From Bugula neritina (taxonomy: Eukaryota; Bryozoa; Gymnolaemata; Cheilostomatida; Bugulidae), in contig OZ037769.1 in assembly GCA_964035545.1 (NCBI GenBank), positions 12,084,633 through 12,148,632 on the forward strand: a DNA stretch of 64,000 bases, written 5' to 3'. Positions within the stretch are counted from its first letter, which is position 1. Every line of letters begins with the position of its first letter. This document shows, piece after piece, positions 11,235 to 64,000 of this stretch. A model generated the notes under the pieces. The model made no database searches. It was not told where the DNA came from and was given only the letters and a program-made list of their open reading frames with translations. Made by a program: the position numbers and the translations under genes.

Positions 11235-13236
11235 TCATAAAATTGATTTTTGAAAAGACAAATCTAGGAAATCATTTACAAGTAGTGAAAGGCAAACTTT
11301 ATGTGACAATACACAAGGTTCTAATAGGCTGTTAGATGACCAACCTTTGTACACATATTCTAATGCCGATGAAACAGTCTGCATGTCAGCTTCTATAGTC
11401 TTGGACCAACTCTCCACGTCCCCAATTTCCTAAAACAGTAAACCTGGAATTAACAGGTGAGCAGTGATGTAACATGCTTGCCCGAAACCTCTGCAAATGG
11501 AGATATAAAAAGGCAAACCATTATTATCGCTTTTGCACACCCTGCCAATTGACATTCACTTCTCAGATGTTATGTTGATTAAATCATTAACCTAAGCAAA
11601 AAGCCACACGGCTCTGTAGTTCCTTGGTTAAACTCTCCTACTGCAGTGAAACCAAACACGGCTCAATATTACTTTTTTTTACAAAACTTTCAATACTTAA
11701 TTAAATTTTCCATAAGAGCTTTATCACGTGTGATTTGGTGCTCTTCAGTTACATTAATTAATAGAAAAAAGAATACAGACTGGCAATGTACATGTTTGGG
11801 TAAATAAGCAGTGGAAGATGAGATAAGAAGATGTGCTTATTTGTGAATGAGGTTATAGTCTTGCTATGAGCATAAATAAGTCACAGTGTATTATTAATGT
11901 AATTAATAACTCACAGAGTTATTAATGTAATTACTTTGTAACAAATATTTGCTAAAATTTAACATATTTACTCCTAAAGGAAGAGAGCTTTTAGTGACTT
12001 TACAATACACAAACTATTATATAAACAGTATTCACAACAAACTACACAGCTAGTATTTTAGAGCATACTATTTCACAAAATTGAAACAAAGTAACACAGT
12101 TGGAAGTCAAATATTGAATTTTTGAATAAATAGCTCACCTTGAGTGAATAGCTGAATTCTTCCATCAATTTCAGCCATTGAGAGGTCTGCTTTGCAAAAG
12201 TAGCAGCATTTGTTTGTAGCTGCTTTGCCTCAGCATCTATTTTTCTCTGGTTAGAGTAGGCAACCGATACACTAAATAGAAACAATTCATATTTTAGCAA
12301 TAGGCACTTTCACATCGAAACCCCCTACCAAAGCAAAAATGATGATATCTGAATTTATAGAGTGACTACAGGAAGTAAACTTGGAGTTTTCTAAAAGCAA
12401 CTAGATTCCTTAAATCTTTGTTGCAAATAATACTAATGCTGCTAAGATTTCAAAATATGAAATTCATAAAAATAATGAAACACTCAGAAAAAAAGAACAA
12501 TCGATATAAAAACGTCTATTTGACCTCAGTTTTAATGCTACTGAAAATGACATTTAATTATTGTGATAATTTACAATTCAGGCCATGCATCCACACAGAG
12601 AGATTCAGCCATATAAGGAATTTTTGCACATTACTTATTCTGAACAGTGAGTATTCAAACTAAAATTAAAAATTAATTGTGATCAAAATAATAAAGATAT
12701 TCAGAGATTGTTTCCTAATGACTTTGGAAATTTCCTAACTCGAGTGCTAAATATTTATGATTAAAACAACAACAAACCTTGAATTAAGATTTTCTGTCAG
12801 AGCCTTTGTAAGTTTGCCTACAGATTCCACTGCTCTTTTGCGTCTAAGTTCTACCAAGAAGTTATAGTCAACAATCATTTAAAGTGATATTCGAGTACAA
12901 CATTACAATGACTTTGCTAATGGGGATTTTTGTAAGCAAAGCCAAATAAAGTCAAGTTATATTAAGTCATTGCTTGACTTGACCTCTTCAACTAAATAAT
13001 AACATATTATTATGGAATGATTATACTTAACAGAAATTGGACTTAGATTTGACAAACAAAGCTTGAAAAAAAACAATAAGCAATAAGAATATCAAACTAT
13101 AAACTGAATTCTACTAATATTGATATGATAAAAAATTAAAATACAGCCATACAAACAAATAATTAAACATAGTACCTTGAACTTCTCTTCTCTCTTGTTG
13201 TCGTATCTGGTGTTCTTTTACAAGACTAGCCAACAT
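11235..13236 (-). CDS. BLOC1S1: BLOC1S1 (GCN5L1), BLOC-1/BORC subunit 1; four exons
   Basis: Four minus-strand exons join in phase: 13236-13176, 12850-12778, 12271-12139 and 11429-11235 (61+73+133+195 bases, 153 residues plus stop). All introns are GT-AG. The product begins MLASLVKEHQIRQQERRE, matching the start MLSRLLKEHQxKQxERKE of animal BLOC1S1. It continues with VAYSNQRKIDAEAKQLQ, FAKQTSQWLKLMEEFSYSLK and SKTIEADMQTVSSALEYVYK, the diagnostic central and C-terminal blocks. It is predicted to be largely alpha-helical. BLOC1S1 is a shared subunit of BLOC-1 and BORC, which act in endosome-lysosome biogenesis and lysosome positioning, and it also promotes mitochondrial protein acetylation. 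The usual protein ends about six residues after YVYK; here the frame runs about 35 residues further, so the last exon may be mis-ended or the tail extended. The gene is head-to-head with UBR4. Confidence 0.9.
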
Positions 13237-13994
13237 GACTACAAATAAAAGCGTAGGCTTGAAATGGCTTTCTTTAATCGTGTGTTTAAAGGCCTACAAC
13301 TGAAAATTAGTCTTAAATAAAAATTAGAAAAATGAGGTCTTGCATCATACAATTTTTAAAGCTTTCTATAACATTAACCAGCTGGCAGCTACTGATAAAA
13401 TCAATAAATTATGTTCGAGGTGTAGTTTAAAGGCAATAGCTTACATTAGTTAATAAGGGTTACCAAAGAGTATAATAATAATTGATCAACGTAGTACTAG
13501 TAGTGGTGATAGTGGTAGTGGTAGTAGCAGCTCTAGTAGTCGAACTGATACTGCGATAGTTATACTCATAGCAATAGCTCATTATCACTATGAGTAAATT
13601 CAGTGCGACTATCACCATGAGTATGAGCACAAGCTCGGAGCATGACATTCACATTGTCACTTTGTGATTAGTGATTAACATATAATTATATCCAGATTGT
13701 CACTATCAGTATCACTATGATCAATGATACTCTAACTCTGACTATCACTTTCAGTATCAGTTTGAGAACCACTGTCAGACGCAGCGTCGCTGTCAGTATC
13801 CCTATAAGTATAACTATAAGTAATACCATAAGTATGACTATGAGTATGAGTACATCAAAATTAGTAAGAAGTATGATCATCACATTCACTATCACAATGT
13901 TTATGCCCATCACCTCGGGATTATCATTTTTGAGTAATGTCTCAACACTTATCAGTCTCATTTAAACTTAAAGTTAATGAGTTAAAGTTAAACT

Positions 13995-14130
13995 GTTAAT
14001 GATTATGATCATCATGATCATGATCATGATGATCATCATGATCATCATGTTATTGACTTATTCAATGCTTATCAATGTGATTGTGATGAAATTGAATTTA
14101 TCATCATCATGATGATGATCATGGTGAACA
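13995..14130. repeat. GATCATCATGATC palindromic simple repeat
   Basis: Two clusters (about 13,998-14,050 and 14,099-14,130) of interleaved ATC and GAT triplets. They are self-complementary and could form hairpins. They lie between the divergent BLOC1S1 and UBR4 genes. Confidence 0.8.
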
Positions 14131-14959
14131 TCAACATCAACATTTCAAATCAGTCTCAACTTCAAGTTCAACAAATACTAAAACCAATTGTGATACAATT
14201 GAAAAAATAGAAAAACTAAAACTAAAAGTTGAAGTAAAACTTTAAAAGTAAAATCAGCCTTCAAGCATTATCAAATAGTGGCTAAAAGTATAAGTTGGGG
14301 GATCATAGTCATATTACGCATTTAAGCCCCTAACTCCAAACTCTAGAGTACCAAACTGCTGCACTATGTCACCCCAAACTTGGAGCTGCTTATAGAAAGA
14401 GTCTTAAATAATAGTTGATAGCGTAATAAAACAGTTTCCGGATATGACGATAGGTTCTAATTGCGAGTTATCTTTTCTATTTGAAACTTGGCTGCAAATT
14501 ATTGCAACTAATTTTCATCATTTCAAGAAACTATGACAACTTCTAGAACTTAAAAATGTTGATTGGTACAATTTGAATAAAACAAAAACAAAATAGATGC
14601 CTCATTTGAAAAAATGATTGTTTCGAACATAATGTTGATCGAAAACTAACTAACCCCCTTTTACGTAATTTTTATCCGAAACTGCCAATATTGGTAAAGA
14701 GCTCAGGGTTAAATTTAGTGGTTCAAAGGCTTCACAAACCAAAATAGCTGAGTATAGCTTCCCCTTTGACTAACTTTGAGTACATAAATATTCGCTATTT
14801 TACAACAGTTGAACCTGAAGCGACGTTTTCTCTTTAAAATATTAATAATGTTAGATGATGTAAAAGTTTCAGCTGGCTGTAAGTGCAGTATTAAGTTAGC
14901 AACTGCAATGATTTTTACTGATACTTTTTGTGATACCAACGTCAACTAACACTAACAGT

Positions 14960-15165
14960 AATGACTAATGAGTAACTCTAAGTCTAATACTAATACTAAT
15001 AGTAATACTAATAGTAATACTAATACTAATAGTTATACTTATACTTATACTATAGTAATAGCAATAGTAATACTTTACTAATAATAATAGTAATACTAGT
15101 AGTAATACTACTAGCATTAGTATTACTATTAGGTATTATTAGTGAAGTATTAGTACTATTACTAC
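14960..15165. repeat. ACT/AGT trinucleotide-like repeat with dyad symmetry
   Basis: A long run built from TAATACTAATAGT variants in which the first half (ACTAAT-rich) is complementary to the second half (ATTAGTATTACTATT, around 15,110-15,145). It ends about 55 bases before the UBR4 start codon, so it probably lies in the promoter or 5' UTR. Confidence 0.75.
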
Positions 15166-15220
15166 TTACTTGAACATTTGCTTTTACTTTTAGAGGTGAC
15201 TCAGACTGATCATCATCACC

Positions 15221-64000
<48,780 letters not shown>

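Larger units (their letters stand above)
13237..15220. promoter_or_regulatory. Intergenic region between divergent BLOC1S1 and UBR4 start codons
   Basis: About 2 kb separates the two divergent start codons, so this interval should hold both promoters and 5' UTRs. I see no clear TATA or initiator motif that decides a start site. Much of it is simple or periodic: AGTATGACTATGAGTATG-like sequence at 13,680-13,960, ATC/GAT palindromic repeats at 13,995-14,130 and ACT/AGT repeats at 14,960-15,165. The two overlapping open frames at 13,686-13,965 arise from that periodicity. Confidence 0.5.

Noticed and set aside
13686-13965. Overlapping 91- and 82-residue frames on opposite strands
   Set aside because: Both arise from the AGTATGACTATGAG-type periodic sequence; Ile/Val/Thr-rich composition with no motif.

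Overview
The window is nuclear DNA of an AT-rich invertebrate animal: genes are split by short GT-AG introns, intergenic DNA is long and full of (TA)n tracts, and there are tRNA-derived SINEs and many small inverted-repeat transposons. A lophotrochozoan, perhaps a mollusc, fits the F-type-lectin-like exon and the close match of the large gene to animal UBR4. The species cannot be named from the sequence alone.

Layout. Positions 1-2,000 hold the last exon of a gene ending in an F-type-lectin-like (fucolectin) fold, with its 3' UTR and poly(A) signals. Positions 2,000-7,880 are intergenic and contain a long (TA)n tract, a 1.3 kb terminal-inverted-repeat (TIR) element and one SINE. A single-exon rhodopsin-like GPCR lies on the minus strand at 7,887-8,846. 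A four-exon BLOC1S1 (GCN5L1) orthologue lies on the minus strand at 11,235-13,236. About 2 kb of simple-repeat-rich DNA separates it from the divergent gene that fills the rest of the window.

That gene is UBR4 (p600/Pushover), the giant E3 ubiquitin ligase of the N-degron pathway. I could follow it through 81 exons from its start codon at 15,221 to the end of the window. All exon phases join without a frame break: 12,046 coding bases, about 4,015 residues. The N-terminal helical-repeat region, UBR box zinc finger, beta-propeller, beta-sandwich regions, acidic/UIM-like linker, multi-cysteine zinc ribbon and a segment matching the human calmodulin-binding region are present. The C-terminal catalytic hemi-RING part (roughly 1,000 residues) lies beyond the window.

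The UBR4 introns carry most of the unusual structure. They contain four tRNA-type SINE copies (a fifth is intergenic), a four-copy Tc1/mariner-like MITE family, a 3.2 kb TIR element in intron 19, a 0.75 kb GATC-rich TIR element next to the only GC-AG intron, and a 4 kb minisatellite interrupted by a hAT-like element that itself contains a fold-back element. In at least six introns, and probably nine, short tandem repeats begin at the exon-intron boundary and copy the 5' splice site into the intron. This is the most interesting pattern in the window. I found no new enzymatic or defence system.
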